Source: UMGS1958 sp045542415 (GTDB taxonomy: Bacteria; Bacillota; Clostridia; UBA1381). From it: a DNA stretch of 9,922 nucleotides. The notes under the pieces are model-generated. The model worked only from the letters and a program-made list of their open reading frames with translations. It made no database searches and had not been told where the DNA came from. The translations under genes were made by a program, and so were the position numbers. Positions 1 to 6,191 of the stretch are shown here, piece after piece (position 1 is the stretch's first letter; every line of letters begins with the position of its first letter). The DNA lies in NCBI GenBank assembly GCA_045542415.1, contig JAZQKZ010000082.1, forward strand, positions 1 through 9,922, written 5' to 3'.

Positions 1-943
1 ATGTGGTATGTCCCATCTCTGTACAAGTCGGTGCTGTTACTTCTGCATTGTAGTTATGTGCTGCTTTATCTATGTAATCACTTACATAATTATCACTACA
101 GTCTGTACAAGTATATGTGGTATATCCCATAGCCGTGCAAGTGGCTTCTGTTACTTCTGCATTATAGCTATGCTCTGTTTTATCTGTGTAATCGGTCATA
201 TATTCGTGACCACAGTTTTCACAGGTATATGTCGTATATCCCGATGCTGTACACGTCGGTTCAGTCTTTTCTGCGATATAATTATGTCCTGTTGCTGTTC
301 TTAAAACCGCATCGCATTCTGTACAAATCTGCGGTTCTGTACAAGTCGGATCATCCCCGAATGTATGACCTGTTGCTGACTCAGCTGCAATCATCTTTTC
401 ATCACAGTTTTCGCAGTGATATTCAATTACGCCCTCGCTCTCACAAGTTGAGTTTGTTACTGTATGACCTTCGTCCCAATCATGTCCTGTTGCATCTGTG
501 TAGTCTGAAACATATGCATTGTCGCAGTTCTCGCAAGTATATGTAGTGAATCCCTTTGTCTTACAAGTTGCTTCCGTCACCTTTTCCGAATAATCGTGCT
601 TTGCAAGCGGAGTTAAATCCGTAATATACTTGTATCCGCAATCATTACAGATATGCTCTGTATAGCCGTTCATTGTACAGGTTGAAGCAACTGTATTGGT
701 ATCATACTCATGATCTGTCATTGATGTATTTTCTGTATAATGCTCACCGCAATCCGAACACATATTAAGAATAAATCCGCCCTGCTGACAGCTTGCTTCT
801 CTTATTGTAATTTCGTCATAATCATGTCCGTTTGAAGGAACATAGTTAGTCTTCTGTAATGCTCCGCAGCCGTTACACTGAAAACGGTCATAGCCTAATT
901 CAGTACAAGTCGGACGTACTGTTTCAAGATAACGGTAATCGTG
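1..943 (-). repeat. Tandem ~114-bp coding repeats (CCC-H units)
   Basis: Eight complete units and one partial unit are visible, each starting at a His codon. Their high-coordinate ends are at 943, 826, 712, 598, 484, 367, 286, 172 and 58. Six units have 38 or 39 residues in the pattern H-x-Y, then TC(T), then CxxC, then a Tyr/Asp-rich tail; two of the eight are 39 long. The unit at 287-367 is only 27 residues but keeps all three Cys. The units nearest the left edge are the most regular, for example 23 of 38 residues identical between those at 173-286 and 59-172. The array continues out of the window. The repeats are in-frame protein repeats, not a nucleic-acid array. Confidence 0.9.
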
Positions 944-1948
944 TGTATGAACTTCACTTTCAGTAGCAGTTTCTTTATCTGCATCTAAGAGCCATACATA
1001 TGAAACTCCGTTCTCAGTCATACTTGTACCGTCATATGAGTATGTGATTTCATAATATACCGGATAGTATCCCTCATCCGTATAATTGGGAGCAGATGTA
1101 TCGTCACATTCTCCGGCTTCTGTACCGTAGCGGATACTTGTATTTACTCCGTCCTCGGATAAATCTGATACTGTTACCGTATGAGCCTTGCCATCCACCT
1201 TGCGGTAATAACTCTCAACTACCGATTTTGCAACTGCATACTCGTCCTTTATATATCCGCAGTCTTCGCAAGTGCCTGTTACATGAAATCTCTGATTTCC
1301 AAGCTGTGCATCCACTGTTTCATCAAAATCATGCAGTTCCTGTTCATTAGTTGCTCTTGCGTGTGTACCCTTACAGAACTGACAATACTGACCTTTCTTT
1401 AAAACCGTTGTATGATACTTGCTGTTATACGGTGTGTAGGTTGTGTTGTCAAAGTCCAGAAAGAAGTTATGGTCACAACTATTTATGATATATACATTCT
1501 TTCCGAATGAATAACAGCCTGTGCCATTTACAGAGTTCATAACTCCGCAATTCTGACACACTGCTTTTGTCCAATGATAGCCCGAGTAGTATGCATCTAC
1601 TCCCGGTGTACCGCTGTCAACATTTCCTGTCCCTTCACCGCCAATCTTTGTGCCGTCGGAATACATTACCTCTCTGTTAAGTGCCGAATCGCCTGACTTT
1701 GTATATTCGGGGACACGATACACAAGCGATGTAGTATCCATATCACATACCGGACAATAGAATGTTTCGTATGTAGTTGTTGCGTTGATGTCCAGCTCGT
1801 CAGTTCTGCCATTAGCTTCAACCCATCTGTCTGCCGGATCAACATATTCGTTTGACTGTGCTGCAAACGATACTGTAGGAATAAGGCTCATTGCCATTGT
1901 AGCTGCCATTATACCTGATAAAATTCTCTTTATTGTGTTATTCTTCAT
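1..1948 (-). CDS. Secreted Cys-rich repeat protein, C-terminus beyond the left edge
   Basis: My minus-strand translation is open from ATG 1948 to base 2 (649 codons) with no stop; start and repeat spacing agree in frame throughout. GGAGG at 1959-1963, 10 nt upstream, supports the start. Residues 1-29 are a Sec signal peptide: basic start (MKNNTIKR), hydrophobic core, likely cleavage after VSFA. Residues 30-335 have no domain I can name but hold CxxC pairs at 65/68, 131/134, 189/192 and 227/230. From residue 336 on come about 38-residue repeats, each with an opening His, one Cys in a TCT-type motif, then CxxC(G) and a Tyr-rich strand. No sortase signal, dockerin or other anchor is seen, but the C-terminus is missing. 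It has its own promoter after a terminator, so it is probably expressed apart from the transfer genes. Function unknown; an exported wall-associated or adhesin-like protein is an inference. Confidence 0.88.
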   Translation of the reverse strand, partial: MKNNTIKRILSGIMAATMAMSLIPTVSFAAQSNEYVDPADRWVEANGRTDELDINATTTYETFYCPVCDMDTTSLVYRVPEYTKSGDSALNREVMYSDGTKIGGEGTGNVDSGTPGVDAYYSGYHWTKAVCQNCGVMNSVNGTGCYSFGKNVYIINSCDHNFFLDFDNTTYTPYNSKYHTTVLKKGQYCQFCKGTHARATNEQELHDFDETVDAQLGNQRFHVTGTCEDCGYIKDEYAVAKSVVESYYRKVDGKAHTVTVSDLSEDGVNTSIRYGTEAGECDDTSAPNYTDEGYYPVYYEITYSYDGTSMTENGVSYVWLLDADKETATESEVHTHDYRYLETVRPTCTELGYDRFQCNGCGALQKTNYVPSNGHDYDEITIREASCQQGGFILNMCSDCGEHYTENTSMTDHEYDTNTVASTCTMNGYTEHICNDCGYKYITDLTPLAKHDYSEKVTEATCKTKGFTTYTCENCDNAYVSDYTDATGHDWDEGHTVTNSTCESEGVIEYHCENCDEKMIAAESATGHTFGDDPTCTEPQICTECDAVLRTATGHNYIAEKTEPTCTASGYTTYTCENCGHEYMTDYTDKTEHSYNAEVTEATCTAMGYTTYTCTDCSDNYVSDYIDKAAHNYNAEVTAPTCTEMGHTT

Positions 1949-1975
1949 CTTCTTATTTCCTCCATATCTTTCTAA

Positions 1976-2004
1976 TTTATACTTGAATTTGAAAAAGCCG
2001 TCAA
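1976..2004 (-). promoter_or_regulatory. Sigma-A promoter of the Cys-rich repeat protein gene
   Basis: On the minus strand the -35 box TTGACG (1999-2004) and the -10 box TATAAA (1976-1981) are separated by exactly 17 bp. Transcription would start near 1969, giving a leader of about 20 nt that carries GGAGG at 1959-1963 before ATG 1948. The -35 box lies in the right half of the terminator hairpin of the upstream operon. Confidence 0.75.
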
Positions 2005-2015
2005 TATCGGCGGCT
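1992..2015 (-). terminator. Rho-independent terminator after pcfB
   Basis: On the minus strand AGCCG (2015-2011) pairs with CGGCT (2000-1996) around a 10-nt loop that can add a few pairs, followed by five T. It lies 25 bp after the pcfB stop and would end the mobilization transcript. The stem is short, so some read-through is likely. Confidence 0.7.
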
Positions 2016-2040
2016 CTCTGATTTTAACTGTATTCATTAT

Positions 2041-2643
2041 TTATCCTCTTGATATATCCTTTGATTTTTGCGGAACATTTTTGTTTTTAACCTTCTGCTT
2101 TGCCTTTATATCAGCTATCCTCTTACGCACGGATTCCTTTTTCACGTCCCTATGCTTTTGTACCTCGTATCCTCTCTCTGACGGAGATTCTCTTGTTCGA
2201 GGTCTGGATTTTTTTACAGGCTCATCACCTTCCTTTGTCGGAGTCTCTTCTGTTTTCTCCTGCGGAATATTAGGTGCTGCATAACCCAGCTTCTCCATAA
2301 TATAGTTAAGCTTTGTGACATCGTCCTGCTTGGCGATAATATCACAAAGTCCGGTGTTGTTTGTTTTATCAGACACCGCCGTAAACAATACGCCGTACTT
2401 TTTTGCTTCGCTGTTGAATTTATGTATATCGGATTCTTTTATCTGCAATATACATAACGGCTTATCGGCTTTTAAGAGCTGTTTCAGATTTGTCTTGCCC
2501 TGTAATTTATTATCCTCTTTCATAAGTGCGATAATTATTGCGGCAAGATTCTTTGCTCCCAAAGCAGCAAGCTTTGTAGCCGATTCAGTTATCTGAATGC
2601 CTTCTTTGACCATTAAATCAGCGACTTCTCCGCTTGTGTTCAT
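2041..2643 (-). CDS. pcfB: PcfB-family (DUF3801) conjugation protein
   Basis: A 200-residue cytoplasmic protein. Residues 1-130 match my memory of the PcfB/DUF3801 family of Gram-positive conjugative elements: an N-terminal helix rich in Ala (TKLAALGAKNLAAIIIALMK), a segment around KPLCILQI, and the 'KYGVLFTAV' strand near 83-91, then LNYIMEKLGY. Residues 140-200 are Lys/Arg-rich and low in complexity, probably disordered and perhaps DNA- or partner-binding. In the pCF10 system PcfB helps bring the relaxosome to the PcfC coupling protein. ATG 2643 has AGGAGG at 2653-2658, inside the end of the relaxase gene, which it overlaps by 26 bp, implying translational coupling. No coupling-protein gene follows; a terminator does. 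Family assignment is by recognition, not by search. Confidence 0.8.
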   Translation of the reverse strand: MNTSGEVADLMVKEGIQITESATKLAALGAKNLAAIIIALMKEDNKLQGKTNLKQLLKADKPLCILQIKESDIHKFNSEAKKYGVLFTAVSDKTNNTGLCDIIAKQDDVTKLNYIMEKLGYAAPNIPQEKTEETPTKEGDEPVKKSRPRTRESPSERGYEVQKHRDVKKESVRKRIADIKAKQKVKNKNVPQKSKDISRG

Positions 2644-3970
2644 GCTGTTTACCCTCCTTTACTGCTTGTGTCTGTAATTCTTGTACCTTATAAAGCTTCT
2701 CTTTGATGCGAGTGGCATCCTCAAATATCTTTTTGCAGATACGGACATCTGCTCTGCATATTTTGAGCTGTTTATTAACGGCGGAAATCTGCTGCGAGAT
2801 TTCTTCTTTCTTCGGCTCATCTGCTGCCTCCTTTTCTTTGTATAGCTGTTTTCTCTGTTCAACTAATTCGTTGATTTTTGATTCACTGTAGGAGTTGTAC
2901 TCTGCCAGTTCATCCATCGTTTCAATGTTATGCGTGTACAGGAACTTGAACTGTTTCTGATAACGTTCCATCTTTATCAATTCTTCACGCATGAAAAAAG
3001 ACACCTGTTGCGGTGCCTTGCGTTTCTTTATTTTTCCGAACAGATAAAGGTAGTGATAGTACAGTGCAATAAAGCCTTTGAGCTTTTTGCGTTTATATGT
3101 TTTCAGACTGCCGGTTAATCTGTATGTTCTTTTCACCTGTGATGGCAGTGCTGTCCTTATGCCATATCGTGCAGCAATTATACGCTGCTGTATTGCTTCC
3201 TCGGTATAGTCTTTACCCAGGCTGTCAAGTCTTATGGGACGTTTACCGAACGGTGGTATAATTGATGTGTGCTTTATATTTTCACCCTTGCGATGTATGA
3301 TGTATCCCTGTTTTTCGATATTTCGCCAAAAGTCTTTCATTGTATATGAACGTGAAATAATTTCATCAAGCTCAATACGCATCTGACCTCGAATTGTAGG
3401 CTTGCCTTCTTTTTGAGCTTTCCATTCTGCATAATGCAGTCCCTTTCTCTGCGGATTCTCTATAACATAAAGATTGTTTTCCCGGCATATGCTATCCGAA
3501 AGTCCCCGGATATCTTCGTAATAGTCCTTGAACTTGCAACGATATTTCTTTCCGTCCACAAATGACACTGAATTAAATACGATGTGACAATGAACGTGCG
3601 ACTTATCAATATGCACTGCCATTACCACCTCATATTTCTTTGCAAGATTACGTTTTACAAACTCACTTCCGTATTCAAAAGCCTGTTCAGGTGTAACCTC
3701 TCCCGGCTTATATGACATTATGACATGATAGCCGAGTACGCTGTCCTGTCGGCGGTTACTGTTGAAACGTTTTTGTGTTTCTGTCATTTCTTTATATACG
3801 TTCTTGCACGAGCAGTTAAAACTTGTAACATAAACAGAATTTGCCGTCTTGCTCTCATTGCCAATATATTCAAGTGCATTACTCATATGTGTCTTTTCAG
3901 GATTTACTGCATAGTTTATGCTTCTGTCAAGCCTTGTCCGTATTTTTATGAATTTGGTTATCGCCATCAT
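2618..3970 (-). CDS. mobA: MOB_P-type relaxase (MobA/VirD2-like nuclease)
   Basis: The relaxase nicks oriT, binds covalently to the 5' end and leads the strand into the recipient. Counted from ATG 3970 (450 residues), Tyr20 in RSINYAVNPEKT is the likely catalytic tyrosine, and HIDKSHVHCHIVFN (residues 120-133) is the three-His metal motif HxDxxHxHxHxxxN. The nuclease domain fills about the first 220 residues; from about 330 the protein is charged and helical, probably coiled coil. A GTG at 3976 is also open, but GAGG at 3976-3979 overlaps it and sits 5 nt before ATG 3970, so I prefer that start; ATG 3967 is also possible. ATG 3970 overlaps the mobC stop as ATGA, so the two are coupled. All catalytic residues are present, and nothing suggests decay. 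Confidence 0.93.
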   Translation of the reverse strand: MMAITKFIKIRTRLDRSINYAVNPEKTHMSNALEYIGNESKTANSVYVTSFNCSCKNVYKEMTETQKRFNSNRRQDSVLGYHVIMSYKPGEVTPEQAFEYGSEFVKRNLAKKYEVVMAVHIDKSHVHCHIVFNSVSFVDGKKYRCKFKDYYEDIRGLSDSICRENNLYVIENPQRKGLHYAEWKAQKEGKPTIRGQMRIELDEIISRSYTMKDFWRNIEKQGYIIHRKGENIKHTSIIPPFGKRPIRLDSLGKDYTEEAIQQRIIAARYGIRTALPSQVKRTYRLTGSLKTYKRKKLKGFIALYYHYLYLFGKIKKRKAPQQVSFFMREELIKMERYQKQFKFLYTHNIETMDELAEYNSYSESKINELVEQRKQLYKEKEAADEPKKEEISQQISAVNKQLKICRADVRICKKIFEDATRIKEKLYKVQELQTQAVKEGKQHEHKRRSR

Positions 3971-4275
3971 TCCCACCTCTTAACCGCCGAGATTGCTTCG
4001 TCAATCAATGTAACAGCTTCATTGATTTGCACTGCACTTACATATTTTTGTCTGTTCGCATGATGTGCAATCTGATTTATGCTATTTCCGATAGCGCTAA
4101 GGTGGTACAATACTTTTCTGTACTCATCCGGCGGACGAGGATGTAATTCCGTTCCCATAATGAGCTTACGGATAAACGGCTCCATTTTTAATCCGGCAAT
4201 TTCAGATTGCTTTTTCAAATGTGCTTTTTCTTTTAATGTTAATCTTACAAGAATTGCATCTGTTCTTTCTTCCAC
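3967..4275 (-). CDS. mobC: MobC-like relaxosome accessory protein
   Basis: A small DNA-binding protein expected to open or bend oriT for the relaxase. From GTG 4275 it has 102 residues: an N-terminal ribbon-helix-helix-like part (ILVRLTLKEKAHLKK at 8-22, then a helix to about 40) and a C-terminal MobC signature, LSAIGNSINQIAHHAN at 59-74. The frame is open upstream to an ATG at 4332, but that ATG has no ribosome site and lies inside a palindrome; ATG 4296 also lacks one. GTG 4275 has AGGTGA (4281-4286) 5 nt upstream, and the protein then begins like other MobC proteins. Its stop overlaps the relaxase start. If the longer form is real, it adds 19 residues (MPLVKGNPLKSLMRNEVKN). Confidence 0.85.
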   Translation of the reverse strand: MEERTDAILVRLTLKEKAHLKKQSEIAGLKMEPFIRKLIMGTELHPRPPDEYRKVLYHLSAIGNSINQIAHHANRQKYVSAVQINEAVTLIDEAISAVKRWE

Positions 4276-4306
4276 GTTTTTCACCTCGTTTCTCATCAGG
4301 GATTTT

Positions 4307-4359
4307 AAGGGATTGCCCTTAACAAGCGGCATTTGATATCAAAATGCCTTGCTTGTTAA
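4307..4359. other. Large palindrome and hairpin upstream of mobC: candidate oriT
   Basis: Bases 4319-4359 form an imperfect inverted repeat. The outer arms TTAACAAGC and GCTTGTTAA are perfect; then come GGCATTT/AAATGCC-type inner arms with a 2-base bulge, centred on TTTGATATCAAA. It abuts a hairpin, AAGGG-ATTG-CCCTT, at 4307-4320. GCCCTTA occurs in the same orientation at 4315-4321 and 4372-4378, on either side of the palindrome. A palindrome just before mobC-relaxase is a usual place for oriT, and CCCT occurs at the IncQ-type nick site. A MobC operator is the alternative. The nick strand and site cannot be fixed from this sequence. Confidence 0.5.
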
Positions 4360-4375
4360 TACACAGGCAAAGCCC

Positions 4376-4693
4376 TTACCCCTCGTCCTGCAAATTCTTA
4401 TATTCTTCACATTCGTCCTTTACAGGACACTGTTCGCATTCGGATGGTTCCGACTCATTTGTACCGTAAACCTCACCTTTGCGTGATACTGCATTACCGT
4501 AATATTCATCCGAATTATCAATAGGAATTGCTTCGACTTCTACCATATCCACATCAAAGTCATCAAATGCGATTATATTGCTGTTTTTATATATTGCCTC
4601 TGCAAATCTTCCTGCCTGTTCTGCGCTTTCCGCAGCTACTATGAATTTCTTTTCAGAAACTCCCGTTACAATTACTTCATATGCATTCTTCAT
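4376..4693 (-). CDS. DpnD/PcfM-like small protein with a three-Cys tail
   Basis: A 105-residue acidic protein. Residues 1-55 resemble the DpnD/PcfM family of conjugative elements: alternating beta strand (YEVIVTGVSEKKFIVAAES), an Ala/Glu-rich helix (AEQAGRFAEAIYKN), then a strand near IAFDDFDV. Function of that family is not established to my knowledge. The C-terminal 25 residues carry Cys86, Cys89 and Cys95 in CEQCPVKDECEEY, a possible metal site that is also found in the 50-residue protein at 5979-6131. Start ATG 4693 has GGAGG (4702-4706) 8 nt upstream. It lies between the parMR genes and mobC, in the same direction, about 100 bp from each, so it is probably read on the same transcript. 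Confidence 0.75.
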   Translation of the reverse strand: MKNAYEVIVTGVSEKKFIVAAESAEQAGRFAEAIYKNSNIIAFDDFDVDMVEVEAIPIDNSDEYYGNAVSRKGEVYGTNESEPSECEQCPVKDECEEYKNLQDEG

Positions 4694-4720
4694 GTCTATT
4701 TCCTCCGTTTTTAATACTAA

Positions 4721-4792
4721 TTTGATATTACTTTTTTATTTTTTCTGATTTGAAATATTTTTTGATATTAAAACCCAGCTATTTTAATATCA
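4721..4792. repeat. TGATATTA motifs and 11-bp inverted repeat after parR (candidate centromere)
   Basis: TTTGATATTA occurs at 4721-4730 and again at 4761-4770, exactly 40 bp apart, with the inverse TAATATCA at 4785-4792. The last two form a perfect 11-bp inverted repeat (4763-4773 and 4782-4792) with an 8-base loop; it begins at the parR stop codon. A related TTTGATATC lies at the centre of the 4319-4359 palindrome. ParR proteins bind clustered short repeats near their genes, so this may be the centromere. Because the segment is very AT-rich, chance is a serious alternative. No T-run follows the stem on the transcript, so it is a poor terminator. Confidence 0.4.
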
Positions 4793-5071
4793 TTCTCCAA
4801 GAAACTCCCAGTCTATATCATCCTCATTGTTAATTGATTCAGTTTTATTATTTACCGTAGTGTTGATACCTGACAGTTCCTCTCTTATTGCTTTTCTCAA
4901 TTTTGTAATCAGCTCATAATCTTCTTCAAAATGCTCTAAAATAAAAGATATTACTGCATCAGAATATGACTTGTATTTCCCTCGGTCTATATTCTGCAAA
5001 TATTCCCAAGCTTTTCTATGTTTAGGCTTATTAAGATTAAAACGTATGCAGCAGTTCCTTATTTCTTCCAT
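4790..5071 (-). CDS. parR: ParR-like centromere-binding adaptor protein
   Basis: A 93-residue protein encoded 3 bp after parM, the usual place for the DNA-binding adaptor of a type II partition system. Residues 8-47 (CIRFNLNKPKHRKAWEYL, then YSDAVISFILEHF) look like a ribbon-helix-helix domain: a short beta strand followed by two helices. Residues 65-85 are Asn/Thr/Glu-rich linker, and the end (EDDIDWEFLGE) is acidic with aromatic residues, as expected of the ParR tail that docks on the end of a ParM filament. The start ATG 5071 is preceded by GGAAGGAA within the last codons of parM. Identification rests on position, size and the N-terminal pattern; the sequence family is fast-evolving. Confidence 0.75.
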   Translation of the reverse strand: MEEIRNCCIRFNLNKPKHRKAWEYLQNIDRGKYKSYSDAVISFILEHFEEDYELITKLRKAIREELSGINTTVNNKTESINNEDDIDWEFLGE

Positions 5072-5074
5072 AGG

Positions 5075-5992
5075 CTATTCCTTCCGTAACTTTGAATATG
5101 CAAGATATTCATATCCTTTTGCGTTTGCACAGATATCATCAATAATGATTACTCTATCCTTGTCATATTTGGCAAAGTTCTTTATGATGCATCCACCTCC
5201 GCCGATTATATACAACCGCATGAGTTCCGGGTTATATTCATAATTCCGTAATGCCGAAAATGTCTGCTCTGTGTATTCAACCGCAGTTTTATGAAGTATC
5301 TTCAAGTACCGTTCCGAAACATCTACCCGCCCAAACCTTAGATACTGCTCAATTATGCTTTCATCAATACTTACACCGAAGCTGTCCATAATTGCATTTT
5401 TAGCTTTTATGACAAGCTGATTTACTCCGAGTTTCTCTGTCCAGGACTTACTCTCAATAGGCTTTTTGTTATTGATGTACATTATATTCATTGTACCATT
5501 ACCGATGTCAGCAAGAATATTCGTGCCTTTGAAATCACTGATACGCTCGACAATAGCCGGATATCCCTGCGGATAAATGCTGCATCCTACAATGTTTATA
5601 TGGAAATCTTTCCCATTAAATTTATACTCAACCGTATCGTTCTTTATAAGGTATGCTCTGAAACTGTCACGCTGCGTCCTCACCCAAGTAAGCGGTAAGC
5701 CTGTTGCGATATGTACGTCAGCTGAATAAATTCCGACACGCTGTAACTCTCTTGCAATAGCCATCAGAGTGAATATATAAAAGTCGTTATCTATTGATTT
5801 ATCAGCTATGAAATCCTTATGTCCCTCACCGAAACGATAATATTTTCCGCTGTATTCCAGAATGTTCCCCTGAAATATAGGCTCGGTATCATATTCATAG
5901 ACACCTGTCGGTGTAACCGTTCCGGCTGTCTTGATGTTTCCATAGCCATGATCAATGCCTATAACCTTCACACCATTTTTAAGTTCTCTCAT
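5075..5992 (-). CDS. parM: ParM/StbA-family actin-like segregation ATPase
   Basis: A 305-residue actin-fold ATPase that would polymerize in the cytoplasm and push apart element copies bound through ParR. Visible motifs: phosphate-1 GIDHGYGNIK (12-21, with Asp14 and Lys21), phosphate-2 ADIGNGTMN (161-169, with Asp162), and adenosine-binding YIIGGGGC (261-268). HIATGLPLTWV (94-104) is also typical of the StbA/ParM branch. Length is normal and no key residue is missing. ATG 5992 lies inside the end of the upstream 50-residue gene; GGAGG 9 nt upstream falls in that gene, so the two are translationally coupled. The parR-like gene follows after 3 bp. Presence of the cassette suggests a plasmid, or an integrative element that persists for a time as a circle. 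Confidence 0.9.
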   Translation of the reverse strand: MRELKNGVKVIGIDHGYGNIKTAGTVTPTGVYEYDTEPIFQGNILEYSGKYYRFGEGHKDFIADKSIDNDFYIFTLMAIARELQRVGIYSADVHIATGLPLTWVRTQRDSFRAYLIKNDTVEYKFNGKDFHINIVGCSIYPQGYPAIVERISDFKGTNILADIGNGTMNIMYINNKKPIESKSWTEKLGVNQLVIKAKNAIMDSFGVSIDESIIEQYLRFGRVDVSERYLKILHKTAVEYTEQTFSALRNYEYNPELMRLYIIGGGGCIIKNFAKYDKDRVIIIDDICANAKGYEYLAYSKLRKE

Positions 5993-6131
5993 TCATAAGC
6001 TCCTCCAATCCTTTGCCTTTGACAAATTCAGCGTACTCGCCGTATTTGTCATACTCACTGCATCGCCCTCGATACGGACATATACCGCAATCTCCGCAGG
6101 CGAGTGAAAATATATCTGTTCTGTAATCCAT
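5979..6131 (-). CDS. 50-residue four-Cys protein upstream of parM
   Basis: A short gene with a strong signal: ATG 6131 is preceded by a perfect AGGAGG (6137-6142) at 5 nt. It encodes MDYRTDIFSLACGDCGICPY and ends in LMNERT, overlapping the first 14 bp of parM. Cys12, Cys15, Cys18 and Cys24 form C-x2-C-x2-C-P-x4-C, which could hold zinc or an iron-sulfur cluster; the rest is charged. There is no signal peptide or membrane segment, so it acts in the cytoplasm if translated. The C-x2-C-P-x4-C-x-E-Y pattern recurs in the protein at 4376-4693. I do not recognize a named family. It may be a bona fide small protein or mainly a translational leader for parM; the Cys cluster favours the former. Confidence 0.72.
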   Translation of the reverse strand: MDYRTDIFSLACGDCGICPYRGRCSEYDKYGEYAEFVKGKGLEELMNERT

Positions 6132-6157
6132 TTCTGCCTCCTGATTTTTTTGCATAC

Positions 6158-6187
6158 AAAAAACCTGTCGATTTTGTACCGACAGGT
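6158..6187 (-). terminator. Rho-independent terminator after the DUF6088-like gene
   Basis: On the minus strand ACCTGTCG (6187-6180) pairs perfectly with CGACAGGT (6170-6163) around a 9-nt loop, followed by a run of T (6163-6158). It starts 5 bp after the upstream stop and ends 16 bp before the AGGAGG of the 50-residue gene. I see no clear promoter in between, so the par genes may depend on read-through. Confidence 0.88.
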
Positions 6188-6191
6188 CTGT

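Noticed and set aside
8..546. Plus-strand open frames with many Cys and hydrophobic residues opposite the repeat region
   Set aside because: They are antisense images of the repeat-protein gene; they lack ribosome sites and their composition follows from the repeat on the other strand.
1..943. Regular ~114-bp repeats that could look like a CRISPR array or other DNA repeat array
   Set aside because: The period matches whole codons, the reading frame is open throughout, and variation follows a protein pattern (His, Cys, CxxC kept); there are no identical short repeats with unique spacers.
4763..4792. Perfect 11-bp hairpin after parR as an intrinsic terminator
   Set aside because: The stem is almost all A/T and is followed by A residues, not T, on the transcript strand.
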